From: Shewanella electrodiphila
Lineage (GTDB): Bacteria > Pseudomonadota > Gammaproteobacteria > Enterobacterales > Shewanellaceae
Assembly: GCF_023283985.1 (NCBI RefSeq)
Contig: NZ_JAKIKU010000003.1
Coordinates: 372,001 to 436,000 of the forward strand
Length of the DNA stretch: 64,000 nt
Direction of reading: 5' to 3'
The translations under genes were made by a program, and so were the position numbers. The notes below the pieces were generated by a model that worked only from the letters and a program-made list of their open reading frames with translations, was not told the origin of the DNA and did not search any database. This document shows, piece after piece, positions 1-9,607 of this stretch. Every line of letters starts with the position of its first letter. Positions within the stretch are counted from its first letter, which is position 1.

Positions 1-2
1 TA

Positions 3-890
3 GTCGGTAAATTAGTTAACTTAGCTTCTCGTACAGCTGGTTTTATCAGTAAACGTTTTGATGGCAAGTTAGCAAAAATTAACGACACATCGTTAACCGA
101 AGCCTTCCTTGCTAAACAAGACACCATTGCTGAACTATACGAAACTCGAGAGTTCGGTAAAGCAATGCGCGAAATCATGGCACTTGCCGATATGGCTAAT
201 GCTTATGTCGCTGATGCAGCGCCTTGGCAGTTAATCAAGCAAGAAGATAAACAAGAAGAAGCACATCAAGTATGTAGTAATGCACTTAACTTGTTCCGAA
301 TTCTGGTCACTTACTTAAAACCAGTACTGCCAAAACTTGCTGAAAATGTTGAAGGTTTCTTACAAGTGACGCTGACTTGGGATAATTTAGACCAAGACCT
401 AGCTGGCCATGAAATCGCAAAATTCAAAGCATTAATGCAACGCATTGAAATGAAGAGCATTGAAGCCATTATTGATGCATCGACTGAAAACCTTCAAGTG
501 ACTCAAACTGAAGTGCCAAAAGTTGAACAAGTGCAAACTGAACTTGAAAAAGAGCCGTTAGCACCAGAAATCAGTTTCGATGATTTTGCTAAGATTGATT
601 TACGCATTGCGTTAATTGCTAAAGCTGAACATATTGAAAAAGCCAATAAACTACTTCGATTAGAACTGGATTTAGGCGGCGAAACTAAGCAAGTCTTTGC
701 AGGAATTAAATCAGCTTATGCACCAGAAGACTTGATTGGTAAACACACTGTAATGGTTGCCAACCTTGCACCACGTAAAATGAAGTTCGGTGAATCTGAA
801 GGCATGGTATTAGCCGCAGGTCCTGGTGGAAAAGATATCTGGATTTTAGAGCCACATGCAGGTGCAAAACCTGGTATGCGTGTGATGTAA
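3..890 (+). CDS. metG: Methionyl-tRNA synthetase, C-terminal part (5' truncated by window)
   Basis: The reading frame is open from the window edge, so this is the 3' part of metG; its true start lies upstream. MetG charges tRNA-Met with methionine in the cytoplasm. The visible part covers the helical anticodon-binding domain ([20 protein letters not shown] onward), a linker rich in Glu/Gln/Val, and the C-terminal Trbp111/EMAP-like tRNA-binding OB domain (from about [14 protein letters not shown] to the end, with the [10 protein letters not shown] motif) that dimerises some bacterial MetRS. The gene ends in a convergent, bidirectional terminator shared with the antiporter gene. Identification is by protein similarity recalled from the family. 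Confidence 0.95.
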   Translation, partial: VGKLVNLASRTAGFISKRFDGKLAKINDTSLTEAFLAKQDTIAELYETREFGKAMREIMALADMANAYVADAAPWQLIKQEDKQEEAHQVCSNALNLFRILVTYLKPVLPKLAENVEGFLQVTLTWDNLDQDLAGHEIAKFKALMQRIEMKSIEAIIDASTENLQVTQTEVPKVEQVQTELEKEPLAPEISFDDFAKIDLRIALIAKAEHIEKANKLLRLELDLGGETKQVFAGIKSAYAPEDLIGKHTVMVANLAPRKMKFGESEGMVLAAGPGGKDIWILEPHAGAKPGMRVM

Positions 891-914
891 TAAGTTTACT
901 GACTTATTAACAAC

Positions 915-943
915 AAAAAAGCCGTCATTTGACGGCTTTTTTA
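915..943. terminator. Bidirectional intrinsic terminator between metG and the kef-like gene
   Basis: A perfect GCCGTCA/TGACGGC stem with a 2-nt apparent loop (921-936) is flanked by an A-run on the left and a T-run on the right, so it can terminate both convergent genes. Confidence 0.85.
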
Positions 944-963
944 ATGCGTTATGAATAATAAAT

Positions 964-2925
964 TTAAGACATCAACTTAGTTTCTGAGTCTTTGTCAGTG
1001 TCATTACTATTTATTTTACCGCAGTTTTCTTTGTCTGGGTCGCAAGGATGTTCTTGGGCGAATCGTTGACTTTTATACGCTTCAGTATCAGCTACGATAG
1101 CCTCTTTTAAACGTTCCTCGTATTCAATAAACAAGTTGATAAAATCGCCACCAAATTTTTCACCATCTGAACGATTAGCCCACTCGTTATAAAGCACTTC
1201 AGAAGCTTCACTCTCAACTCGCATGTAAGTCTTCTTTTGTCTTTGCACAAGCTCATCAGAAAAGCCCATCGCTTTCATTGATTCGGCTCCGACTTTTAAC
1301 GCTGAGCGAAACGTCTCTGACTCAACGTAATCAGCCCCCGCCTGACGTAATAAATGGCCATGTCCACGGTCAAATGCTCGGCTAATCACTTTCAGTTTAG
1401 GGTATTTATGTTTTAGGTGCTTAACCAGCTCTACACTGGCTTGTGGATTATCTATCGCTACAACAAATGCTGATGCCGTGGCAACACCTGCGGTCTCAAG
1501 TAAATCTGGTCTCGTAGCGTCGCCATAAAAGGCTTTAGTATTGACTTTACGTAGATTATCGACTTGGGTCGCTTGATGATCTAACACCACCGTCTTAACC
1601 CCATTAGACAGTAACAGTCGATTGACTATCTGACCAAAACGGCCTATCCCAGCAATGATAACGGTGCCTTGTTCATCAACTTGATCTTGCTCGCGATCGT
1701 TCGATGTTTGTTGATATTTAGGTAAAATTACTTTTTCATAAAAAATAAACAATCCAGGGGTTAGGAACATCGATAAAGCCACTACAATCGATAAAGGCTG
1801 CGCGACTTCTGCTGAAATCACATGGTTTTGCTGGCTAAAGCTGAGTAACACAAACCCAAACTCACCTGCCTGGGCTAAACTTAAGGTGTATAGCCATCTA
1901 TCACTGCCTTTAATCCTAAATATAAAACTCAACAACAATAAGACTAAGCCTTTTACTATCATCACAGCGGCTGTAGCACCAAGAATAACACCTAAGTACT
2001 GCCACAAAATTTCAAAATCTATTCCCGCACCTACGGTGATAAAAAACAAACCGAGTAATAAACCTTTGAATGGGCCGATATGAGTTTCTAATTCATGTTT
2101 GAACTCACTATTAGCCAGTACTACACCCGCAAGAAAAGTGCCTAACGCAGGTGACACGCCAACTAAACTCATTAAAGTTGCAATACCAATGACTAACAAT
2201 AAAGCCGCTGCAGTGGATATTTCACGCACACCAGAATCGGCAATAAACCTAAAAACAGGTCGGCTTAAATAGTGCCCGCCAAACACGACTAGCCCTATTG
2301 AAAGCACTAACACCAAGGCGTATAAGCCACCGGGTAAGTTAGCGACTAAAGATAGTTCATCATGGTGTTCCGCTGCCGCTGCAACAGAGGATTGAGCAGC
2401 TTCCACCAGCTCAGGTAATGCTAGAAGAGGAATAAGTGCCAGCATTGGAATGACGGCTATGTCTTGAAATAACAACACTGAGAAAGCGTTCTTACCTGCC
2501 GTTGTCTTGGTTAGACCTTTTTCATTTAAGGTTTGCAGCACTATAGCCGTTGAGGATAGCGAGAAAATTAAGCCTATTGTTAATGCCACAGTCCATTGAA
2601 ACTCAAACATTAGCGCAATGGCCATCACAATACCGGTTGATAAACCAACCTGTAAGCCCCCCATTCCCAACAGTCGGTTCCTCATCGACCAAAGCATTTT
2701 AGGCTCAAGTTCTAAACCAACTAAAAATAGCATCATCACAACACCAAATTCGGCAAAATGCTGAATGGTGTTTGTTTCACTGCCGACCAGCCCCACAATG
2801 GGACCAATAATCACCCCAGCAATTAAATACCCCAGCACAGAGCCTAAGCCCATTCTCTGCGCTATAGGTACAGCAATAACAGCGGCAGACAAATAAATAA
2901 ATGCTTGGATAAAATATTCTGTCAT
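964..2925 (-). CDS. Kef-type monovalent cation:proton antiporter (CPA2) with TrkA-N domain
   Basis: This inner-membrane CPA2 antiporter is likely to exchange K+ (or Na+) for H+. About 390 N-terminal residues are strongly hydrophobic, enough for some 12 membrane segments, and include the family signature around FGVVMMLFLVGLELEPKML. A cytoplasmic TrkA-N/RCK nucleotide-binding domain follows (GIGRFGQ Rossmann loop, about residues 420-540). The tail is charged and carries two cysteines (HPCDPDKENC). The length of 653 residues is slightly above E. coli KefB/KefC. A good AAGGA ribosome site precedes the ATG. It lies 29 bp downstream of the Nif3-like gene on the same strand, so the two are probably cotranscribed. 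Whether it is glutathione-gated like KefC cannot be read from sequence alone. Confidence 0.88.
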   Translation of the reverse strand: MTEYFIQAFIYLSAAVIAVPIAQRMGLGSVLGYLIAGVIIGPIVGLVGSETNTIQHFAEFGVVMMLFLVGLELEPKMLWSMRNRLLGMGGLQVGLSTGIVMAIALMFEFQWTVALTIGLIFSLSSTAIVLQTLNEKGLTKTTAGKNAFSVLLFQDIAVIPMLALIPLLALPELVEAAQSSVAAAAEHHDELSLVANLPGGLYALVLVLSIGLVVFGGHYLSRPVFRFIADSGVREISTAAALLLVIGIATLMSLVGVSPALGTFLAGVVLANSEFKHELETHIGPFKGLLLGLFFITVGAGIDFEILWQYLGVILGATAAVMIVKGLVLLLLSFIFRIKGSDRWLYTLSLAQAGEFGFVLLSFSQQNHVISAEVAQPLSIVVALSMFLTPGLFIFYEKVILPKYQQTSNDREQDQVDEQGTVIIAGIGRFGQIVNRLLLSNGVKTVVLDHQATQVDNLRKVNTKAFYGDATRPDLLETAGVATASAFVVAIDNPQASVELVKHLKHKYPKLKVISRAFDRGHGHLLRQAGADYVESETFRSALKVGAESMKAMGFSDELVQRQKKTYMRVESEASEVLYNEWANRSDGEKFGGDFINLFIEYEERLKEAIVADTEAYKSQRFAQEHPCDPDKENCGKINSNDTDKDSETKLMS

Positions 2926-2954
2926 GATGCTATTCCTTAAGCGATATCAGAAAG

Positions 2955-3722
2955 TTAAACTGGATTAACAATATCAATAAAATGATGGGTCAAACCAAAT
3001 TGTTCAGCTAAATGCTCACCCAAAGCTTGTATGCCGAACTGCTCAGTCGCATGATGACCTGCAGCAAAATAATGTATACCTTGCTCCATTGCACAGTGGA
3101 AAGTTCGCTCTGAGACCTCACCGCTGATGAAAGCATCCACGCCAAGTGATGCCGCATGATCGATATAGTCTTGAGCACCACCGGTACACCAAGCTAATGA
3201 GCTAATAAGTTGTTCTTTATCACCAATGTGTAATGGTGTTTTGTTGAGTTTTTCTGTAAGTAACTCACTCATTTGTGAAACACTTAACGGTTTCGGTAAC
3301 TTACCCTGCCACATTAAATCTTGTGAAATATCGGCACAAATTTCTACATCAACCAAGCCTAATTTATTCGCAAGCTCGGCATTATTACCTAATGTTGGAT
3401 GGGCATCTAAAGGTAAATGATAGCCGAATAAATTAATATCGTGGTTCATTAACGCCTTAATTCGATTGTATTTCATCCCGGTGATCACTTCAGGTTCGTT
3501 TTTCCAAAAAAAACCATGATGTACGATAATGGCATCAGCATTGAGTGCTGCAGCTTGCTCAATGAGTGCTTGGCAGGCTGTTACGCCAGTCACGATAGTC
3601 TTAATGTTGTCACGGCCCTGCACCTGTAGACCATTTGGCGCATAGTCTTTGAATTGTTTTACATTAAGAAAATCATTTAGATATTTGGATAATTGTTGGC
3701 GAGATACAGACGTTAATGACAT
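2955..3722 (-). CDS. Nif3-like dinuclear metal-centre protein (YbgI family)
   Basis: The 255-residue protein has the NIF3/DUF34 layout: an N-terminal metal ligand region (IIVHHGFFW) and a C-terminal His/Glu ligand motif (GHHATEQFG), which together bind two metal ions in a toroidal hexamer. E. coli YbgI is the closest well-known relative (about 247 residues). The biochemical role is unsettled; GTP cyclohydrolase-like and metal-chaperone roles have been suggested for the family. It is the first gene of a probable two-gene unit with the antiporter downstream. Confidence 0.88.
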   Translation of the reverse strand: MSLTSVSRQQLSKYLNDFLNVKQFKDYAPNGLQVQGRDNIKTIVTGVTACQALIEQAAALNADAIIVHHGFFWKNEPEVITGMKYNRIKALMNHDINLFGYHLPLDAHPTLGNNAELANKLGLVDVEICADISQDLMWQGKLPKPLSVSQMSELLTEKLNKTPLHIGDKEQLISSLAWCTGGAQDYIDHAASLGVDAFISGEVSERTFHCAMEQGIHYFAAGHHATEQFGIQALGEHLAEQFGLTHHFIDIVNPV

Positions 3723-3919
3723 AAAACTAACCCTAAAATTTTTGATAATAATAGTGTAACTCAGTCCAATACTTATTGAAAAACCCTTGTTAAGATTGAT
3801 TATTTGCTAAGCTATTTTGGCTTAAATTGGACTTTTGGGTGCATTAAACACTAAAATTAGACCTAAGGGATGTTGAAAACATTAAATAAACTATTCATTA
3901 CAAAAAAATAGGTCTCAAA

Positions 3920-4282
3920 ATGTCTAACTTGACTAAAGAAGCGCTTATCGCCGAATTAAAAGCTGCTCTTGAAAAGCAAACTTCAAAAACTGTTGAAATT
4001 GAACAGAAAGGCAGTTGGTATAAAATTGATGGCGGCAAGTCTTTACGCTTTAGCGATCTTGAGCAAATGCACCTTGAAGCAACACAAGGTCAATCAGTAG
4101 AAGCGCCTGCAGCTAAGCAAGATGTAGCTAAAAAACCAGCGGCTAAGCCTGCTGCAAAAAAAGCAGTGGCCAAAAAGCCAGCAGCAAAAACGGCAAATAA
4201 ATCTGGTGGCAAAACGCCAAAAGAATTATGGCGCGAAAAATTAGCGAACGCTGGTAAAAATACCCTGCCACGCGGTTTCTAA
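3920..4282 (+). CDS. Small Lys/Ala/Pro-rich protein of unknown function
   Basis: I do not recognise a named family. The 120-residue protein has three parts: a folded-looking N-terminal segment (1-55, containing KGSWYKIDGGKSLRFSDL), a low-complexity linker of KKPAAK/PAAKKA units (about 65-95) resembling histone H1-like tails, and a conserved-looking C-terminal motif (KTPKELWREKL, then LPRGF). The basic tail suggests nucleic-acid or ribosome binding, which is inference only. A good intrinsic terminator follows, so it is probably a single-gene transcript. Confidence 0.75.
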   Translation: MSNLTKEALIAELKAALEKQTSKTVEIEQKGSWYKIDGGKSLRFSDLEQMHLEATQGQSVEAPAAKQDVAKKPAAKPAAKKAVAKKPAAKTANKSGGKTPKELWREKLANAGKNTLPRGF

Positions 4283-4307
4283 TCTTTGCTTATATGATAA
4301 AAACTAA

Positions 4308-4333
4308 AAAGGAGCCAATGGCTCCTTTTTTAT
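4308..4333 (+). terminator. Intrinsic terminator of the Lys/Ala-rich gene
   Basis: Stem GGAGCC/GGCTCC with loop AAT (4311-4325), preceded by A-run and followed by seven T residues. Confidence 0.85.
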
Positions 4334-4358
4334 TCATTGCATTAATCATTGCTAGATT

Positions 4359-4398
4359 GCTACATGGCTACATGGCTACATGGCTACATGGCTACATG
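4359..4398. repeat. Five tandem copies of octamer GCTACATG
   Basis: Five perfect head-to-tail copies of GCTACATG occupy 4359-4398. The last copy contains the stop codon of the minus-strand glycine-zipper gene (4392-4394), and the rest lie in its 3' untranslated region. This is a likely slipped-strand variable-number repeat. Confidence 0.95.
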
Positions 4399-4883
4399 GC
4401 GATATCAACGCGAACATAACCTTTAAGGTAAACAACGCGAACTTCATCTCCTGCGACAAATGACATGCCAGGGTCTAAGTCCTGTATCACCATCACTTGT
4501 GTGCCATCATCTAAATTTATCATCATTTCAATGAGCTTATATTCAAGTGTGCGAGTAGAGTTACCGTACTGATTTGCAGCTGCGCCGCCTAGTAATGCAC
4601 CTAAAACGGTCGCAACATCTTGGCCAGAACCGCCGCCAAATTGATGACCAACGACGCCCCCTATTAATGCGCCTCCGAAAGTTTTCCAACCTAGATTACG
4701 ATCTTCAACTAATTGAGTTTGAGTAACATGTTTTATCGACTCAACCTGACCATAAACCACTTTTTCAACCGGTACAGCTTGGTTTCTATCGTAAGCTGCA
4801 CTCGCTAACGTGCTAACAGTAGCCATTAATAACATTAAAAGCGCACTAAATCGTATCACTAAGCTGTTTGTGAGTTTCAACAT
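4392..4883 (-). CDS. Glycine-zipper (SlyB/17-kDa antigen-like) envelope protein
   Basis: With the start at 4883 the protein has 163 residues and begins with a clear signal peptide (MLKLTNSLVIRFSALLMLL, cleavage after ..TLASA). The frame is open upstream to 4994, but that extension overlaps aat, has no signal peptide in place and is disfavoured. A glycine-zipper 2TM segment (GGALIGGVVGHQFGGGSGQD, then GALLGGAAANQYG) resembles SlyB/PcpY-type outer-membrane proteins, and a small beta-rich C-terminal domain follows. No lipobox Cys is visible, unlike true SlyB. It is probably a periplasmic or outer-membrane integrity factor. It is divergent from aat with about 50 bp between, and its 3' end overlaps the octamer repeat. 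Confidence 0.8.
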   Translation of the reverse strand: MLKLTNSLVIRFSALLMLLMATVSTLASAAYDRNQAVPVEKVVYGQVESIKHVTQTQLVEDRNLGWKTFGGALIGGVVGHQFGGGSGQDVATVLGALLGGAAANQYGNSTRTLEYKLIEMMINLDDGTQVMVIQDLDPGMSFVAGDEVRVVYLKGYVRVDIAM

Positions 4884-4936
4884 AGGCAAAATTCCGCTAA
4901 CGTATATATAAGGTTTAGTAAATAATATACTTAATT

Positions 4937-5644
4937 GTGAACTCACTGTCTTATTTAAATCATCTTCCGCACTTTCCTGATCCGCAACAAGCACTTGATG
5001 AACCCAATGGTTTACTTGCTATCGGAGGTGACTTATCACCTCAACGTTTAGTTGAAGCTTATTATCAAGGCATTTTCCCTTGGTTTAATGATGATGACCC
5101 TATTCTATGGTGGTCACCTGAGCCTAGAGCTATTTTCAAACCAAAAGTTCAGCCGCTTAATAAAAGCATGAAAAAATATCTACGTAAAACACAGTGGCGT
5201 TACACCATCAATCATGCCTTTGCTGATGTCATCAAAGCCTGTTCAGAGCCACGACTCACACAACAAGGCACATGGATATCATCTGACATTCAGGAGGCTT
5301 ATATCCAGCTACATAGGCTTGGAAAAGCCCATTCAATTGAGGTTTGGGACGGTAACGAACTTATAGGCGGCCTGTATGGCATTGCTGTAGGCAGTGTATT
5401 TTGTGGTGAATCCATGTTTCACCGCCAAACGAATGCATCCAAAGCGGCCTTTGCCATGTTAAACCAGCATATTTCTCGATACGGTTTTAAGTTAATTGAC
5501 GCTCAAATAATGAACCCACATTTAGAAAATCTTGGCGCACAAGCCTGCCCTCGTGAGGACTTTCTGTTATCACTTCGGCAATTACGAAATAGTGTCATCG
5601 ACAATAATGCATGGATAGCACAAGAGGTCTGTTTTGAGTTCTAG
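4937..5644 (+). CDS. aat: Leucyl/phenylalanyl-tRNA--protein transferase
   Basis: Aat transfers Leu or Phe from tRNA to N-terminal Arg/Lys of proteins, making N-degrons that ClpS hands to ClpAP. The family core is evident: EPNGLLAIGGDLSPQRLVEAYYQGIFPWF, then ILWWSPEPRAIF, GTWIS, AHSIEVW and GLYGIAVGSVFCGESMF. The start is a GTG at 4937; it aligns with the E. coli N-terminus, but no good ribosome site is seen. The next gene (ate/bpt) starts inside its last codons, and clpA/clpS lie close by, so the whole N-end rule pathway is gathered here. Confidence 0.93.
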   Translation: MNSLSYLNHLPHFPDPQQALDEPNGLLAIGGDLSPQRLVEAYYQGIFPWFNDDDPILWWSPEPRAIFKPKVQPLNKSMKKYLRKTQWRYTINHAFADVIKACSEPRLTQQGTWISSDIQEAYIQLHRLGKAHSIEVWDGNELIGGLYGIAVGSVFCGESMFHRQTNASKAAFAMLNQHISRYGFKLIDAQIMNPHLENLGAQACPREDFLLSLRQLRNSVIDNNAWIAQEVCFEF

Positions 5645-6347
5645 AAGCGTCAGCGTTGGCATTAGCCACCCATTTGATTGCAGTTATATCGAAGGATTAA
5701 CTGAGCAGTTACTTATCATTCAAGAGTCTCAACTTGATAGTCAATTATTTGAGCAGCTTTTAGGCATGGGATTTAGGCGCAACGGAAATTCAATTTACAA
5801 ACCGCGCTGTCCGAGTTGCTCTGCATGCCAGTCCATTCGAGTCGTAGTACCTGAATTTAAGTTATCAAAAAGACAGAAAAGAACCTTAAAAAATAACCAA
5901 GACCTGCACTGGAAAGTCACTCATCAAGTCACAGAAGCCCATTACGAGTTATACGAGCGATATATTATTGGTCGCCATTCTGATGGCCCGATGTATCCGC
6001 CAAGTGAAGACCAGTTCAATGATTTTTTAAAGTGTACTTGGTTAGAAGCGACTTATATCGAGGTTTATCTGCAAGATAAGTTGATTGGTGTAGCAGTTAC
6101 AGACGCGATGAATAATAGTCTCTCTGCGATTTACAGTTATTTTGACCCTGATTACGCCAAACGTTCGTTAGGGGTTTATATGATCTTAATACAGTGTGAA
6201 TTAGCCCAACAGTTAGCAAAACAATTTTTGTATTTGGGCTATCAAATTGATGAAAATAGAAAAATGAATTACAAACGTTTATATCGTCCATATCAAATAT
6301 TAACAGCAAATGGATGGCAACATATTGAAAAAGAACCCACGCTATAG
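5634..6347 (+). CDS. bpt: Aspartate/glutamate leucyltransferase (R-transferase family)
   Basis: This belongs to the ATE1/Bpt family, which conjugates Leu (bacterial Bpt) or Arg to N-terminal Asp/Glu and makes secondary destabilising residues primary. The N-terminal Cys cluster (CPSCSACQS) and the conserved YEHYLxRH-like segment (YELYERYIIGRHSDG) are present, and the C-terminal YRPYQIL tail fits the family. The start is TTG at 5634, overlapping the 3' end of aat by 11 bp. An AAGAGG ribosome site six bases upstream supports this codon. Translational coupling with aat is likely. Older annotations call the same family ate. Confidence 0.9.
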   Translation: MSSRSVSVGISHPFDCSYIEGLTEQLLIIQESQLDSQLFEQLLGMGFRRNGNSIYKPRCPSCSACQSIRVVVPEFKLSKRQKRTLKNNQDLHWKVTHQVTEAHYELYERYIIGRHSDGPMYPPSEDQFNDFLKCTWLEATYIEVYLQDKLIGVAVTDAMNNSLSAIYSYFDPDYAKRSLGVYMILIQCELAQQLAKQFLYLGYQIDENRKMNYKRLYRPYQILTANGWQHIEKEPTL

Positions 6348-6409
6348 TGTTTCAATCCTTTACAGCAAGCGCTTTTTGGGGCATGATACGGCGAATTTTT
6401 TATATTTGA

Positions 6410-6649
<240 letters not shown>

Positions 6650-6666
6650 TACTGCCTCATCTATTT

Positions 6667-6696
6667 AAAAACCCGGCTTAATTGTCGGGTTTTTTA
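6667..6696 (+). terminator. Intrinsic terminator of infA
   Basis: Stem ACCCGGC/GTCGGGT (one G-T pair, loop TTAATT) at 6671-6690, followed by a T-run. Confidence 0.85.
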
Positions 6697-6724
6697 TTGG
6701 CTAAAGATTAACGTTGATGCGAAA

Positions 6725-6758
6725 AAAAATGGCTATCTGATTTCAGATAGCCATTTTT
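6725..6758 (-). terminator. Intrinsic terminator of clpA
   Basis: Perfect long stem ATGGCTATCTGA/TCAGATAGCCAT with a 2-nt apparent loop, flanked by A-run and T-run; it lies just downstream of the clpA stop on the minus strand and could also back up infA termination. Confidence 0.85.
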
Positions 6759-6784
6759 ATTAACCCGATAAATTAATTAGCGAA

Positions 6785-9043
6785 TTACGATACTTTCTCT
6801 AAACATTCACAATGAATAACAATCTCGTTGTCCTTAACATCCACTTTAGCTGTACCGCCAGCTTCAAGCTTACCGAAAAGTACTTCATCAGCTAATGGAC
6901 GTTTAATGAGTTCAGTCACCACACGCGCCATTGGTCTAGCGCCCATGTTTTTATCGTAACCTTTCTCAGCAAGTAACGTCCGCGCTTCATCAGTCACTTC
7001 CAGTGTTACTCGTTTCTCGTCTAACTGCGCTTGTAATTCAATTAAGAACTTATCAACCACTTTCGCAATAATGGTCATGTCTAAATGGTTAAACCATATA
7101 ATTGAATCTAAACGGTTACGAAACTCTGGGGTAAACACTTTATTGATTTCTGACATTGCATTAAGACTATTATCTTGCTGCTTAAAGCCAATCGATGTAC
7201 GAATTGTTTCTTGCACACCCGCATTGGTTGTCATCACTAATGTTACGTTTCTAAAATCAGCTTTACGACCATTGTTATCTGTCAGTGTGCCGTGATCCAT
7301 CACTTGCAGCAGCAAGTTATAGACATCTGGATGGGCTTTTTCAATTTCATCCAATAACACTACGCAATGAGGATTTTTAATCACAGCATCTGTTAATAAA
7401 CCGCCTTGCTCATAACCCACATAACCTGGAGGCGAACCAATAAGGCGTGAAACCGCATGACGTTCCATGTACTCAGACATATCGAAACGAATTAACTTCA
7501 TGTTTAAGCATGAGGCCAATTGATTGGTGACTTCCGTTTTACCGACACCTGTTGGGCCAGCAAATAAGAAACTACCCACAGGTTTCTTTTCTGCGCCTAA
7601 ACCGCTACGAGATAACCTAATCGCTGAACTGAGCCCCTCAATCGCCTTGTCTTGGCCAAACACCAACATTTTAAGGTTACGCTCAAGGTTTTTAAGTAAA
7701 TCCTTATCAGTCGAAGATACCGACTTCTCAGGTATACGAGCAATTTTAGCAATTATCGCTTCAATTTCTGGTTGGCCGATGGTTTTCTTGCGTTTACTTT
7801 GTGGCAGCATCACCATTCGAGCACCAGCTTCATCAATCACGTCGATGGCCTTATCAGGCAAGTGACGATCATTGATATGTTTAGCTGATAAGCTCGCCGC
7901 TGAACTAATTGCTGCTTGGGTGTAACGCACACCATGATGCTCTTCGTATTTGGACTTAAGACCTAACAAAATTTTTGTCGTCTCAGCCACTGATGGCTCA
8001 TTAATATCAATTTTTTGGAAACGTCTTGCCAATGCACGATCTTTCTCAAAAATGCTTTGATATTCCTGGAACGTAGTTGAGCCCATGCAGCGTAGTGAGC
8101 CGTTAGACAATAAAGGCTTTAACAGGTTTGACGCATCCATTACTCCACCGGATGCCGCACCTGCACCAATAATGGTATGGATTTCATCAATGAACAAAAT
8201 AGCATGTTCATTTTTACCTAATTCCTTGAGTAAACCTTTAAAGCGTTTCTCAAAATCACCACGGTATTTAGTACCAGCAAGCAACGAGCCTAAATCTAAT
8301 GAATACACAGTTGCATCTTTGATGACGTCTGGCACTTGTTCGTTAACAATACGGTACGCGAGGCCTTCAGCAATGGCAGTCTTACCCACACCGGCTTCAC
8401 CGACGAGTAATGGATTATTCTTGCGGCGACGACATAAGGTTTGAATCGCACGTTCGACTTCATCATCACGACCAATTAATGGATCAATCACACCGTCTTT
8501 AGAAAGTTGATTTAAATCGGTAGCAAATTGCGATAACAAGCTTCTGTCTTCAGCAGCTTCACCGCCTTCCTCTGAAGCTTCCGGGTTATTAATTTCAGAG
8601 TCGTCATCATCTTTCGGTAAACCATGAGAAATAAAGTTAACCACATCTAAACGGGTTATTTCACAACGGCGGAGTAAATATACTGCTTGTGACTCTTGCT
8701 CACTGAATATCGCCACTAACACATTTGCGCCAGTGACTTCATTACGACCGGACGATTGCACATGAAATACTGCACGTTGAAGTACACGTTGAAAACCTAA
8801 GGTTGGTTGGGTTTCACGTTCTTCTGTGGTTTCAGCGATCAATGGGGTTGTTTGTTGAATGAAGTTAGATACTTCCTCGTGGAGACGAGTAATATCCGCG
8901 CCACAAGCCAATAATGCTTCTTTGGCCGATGGGTTATTAATTAATGCTAATAATAAATGTTCTACCGTCATATATTCATGACGTGAATCTCTAGCTTGTT
9001 GAAACGCTAGGTTCAAGGTGACTTCGAGATCTTTGTTTAGCAT
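6785..9043 (-). CDS. clpA: ATP-dependent Clp protease ATP-binding subunit ClpA
   Basis: ClpA is the hexameric AAA+ unfoldase that feeds ClpP. It has a Clp_N repeat domain (about 1-145), AAA1 with Walker A GEAGVGKT (Lys near residue 221) and AAA2 with GPTGVGKT (Lys near residue 502), followed by the D2-small domain ending EKVS. The start at 9043 (ATG, MLNKDLEVTLNLAF) has an AGGGGG ribosome site and aligns with E. coli; a GTG two codons earlier is possible. The ClpP-docking loop reads IGF where E. coli ClpA has IGL. The clpS gene lies immediately upstream on the same strand, as in most proteobacteria. Confidence 0.96.
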   Translation of the reverse strand: MLNKDLEVTLNLAFQQARDSRHEYMTVEHLLLALINNPSAKEALLACGADITRLHEEVSNFIQQTTPLIAETTEERETQPTLGFQRVLQRAVFHVQSSGRNEVTGANVLVAIFSEQESQAVYLLRRCEITRLDVVNFISHGLPKDDDDSEINNPEASEEGGEAAEDRSLLSQFATDLNQLSKDGVIDPLIGRDDEVERAIQTLCRRRKNNPLLVGEAGVGKTAIAEGLAYRIVNEQVPDVIKDATVYSLDLGSLLAGTKYRGDFEKRFKGLLKELGKNEHAILFIDEIHTIIGAGAASGGVMDASNLLKPLLSNGSLRCMGSTTFQEYQSIFEKDRALARRFQKIDINEPSVAETTKILLGLKSKYEEHHGVRYTQAAISSAASLSAKHINDRHLPDKAIDVIDEAGARMVMLPQSKRKKTIGQPEIEAIIAKIARIPEKSVSSTDKDLLKNLERNLKMLVFGQDKAIEGLSSAIRLSRSGLGAEKKPVGSFLFAGPTGVGKTEVTNQLASCLNMKLIRFDMSEYMERHAVSRLIGSPPGYVGYEQGGLLTDAVIKNPHCVVLLDEIEKAHPDVYNLLLQVMDHGTLTDNNGRKADFRNVTLVMTTNAGVQETIRTSIGFKQQDNSLNAMSEINKVFTPEFRNRLDSIIWFNHLDMTIIAKVVDKFLIELQAQLDEKRVTLEVTDEARTLLAEKGYDKNMGARPMARVVTELIKRPLADEVLFGKLEAGGTAKVDVKDNEIVIHCECLEKVS

Positions 9044-9103
9044 AAGCACCCCCTAAAAATACTCATAAACTGCAGAGTTACCGACGGAGAATCAACTAAT
9101 TCA

Positions 9104-9412
9104 TTATGCGGTTTCTAATGAACACAGTAATGGATGTTGGTTTTCTTTGGCAAATTGATTTACTTGTAACACTTTCGTTTCGGCAATGCCAAACGAGTAA
9201 ACACCACATATTCCCTTACCTTGGTGATGGATAGCCAACATAATATCGGTGGCTTGTTGTTCATCCTTATTAAAAAAGCGTTGTAACACTTCTATCACGA
9301 AATCCATCGGAGTGTAATCATCGTTATTTAACACGACTTTGTACATTGAAGGTGGTTGTAGCTCCGATTCAACACGTTCTTCTGTGTGCTCTACGCTGCC
9401 TAATCTACCCAT
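9104..9412 (-). CDS. clpS: ClpS, N-degron adaptor for ClpAP
   Basis: The 102-residue adaptor has the substrate-pocket motif [19 protein letters not shown] and the [19 protein letters not shown] segment typical of ClpS. It binds Leu/Phe/Tyr/Trp N-termini and delivers them to ClpA. It precedes clpA by about 60 bp and is divergent from cspD, as in E. coli. Confidence 0.96.
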   Translation of the reverse strand: MGRLGSVEHTEERVESELQPPSMYKVVLNNDDYTPMDFVIEVLQRFFNKDEQQATDIMLAIHHQGKGICGVYSFGIAETKVLQVNQFAKENQHPLLCSLETA

Positions 9413-9607
9413 GAGTTAATACTAGCCTCTAGTTTGGTACAAGACCAATTGATATTATTAAATTAATTAAATGTTGTCATTTTGTTAATTTTTACTTGAC
9501 ATCTTTTCGTACAAATTTCATTCTGTTCTGAGGCGGCAATAGAGACCGCTGATAAAAATAAGTTTTACTATCTTACTGGTAAGTAGACAACAGAAGGAAG
9601 TGGAAGT

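Noticed and set aside
4120..4215. A-rich/GC repeat in the Lys/Ala-rich gene as a DNA repeat element
   Set aside because: The repetition is at the level of Lys/Ala/Pro codons; copies differ too much for a recent DNA duplication.
4884..4994. N-terminal extension of the glycine-zipper gene to 4994
   Set aside because: It overlaps the aat start and would displace the clear signal peptide from the N-terminus.
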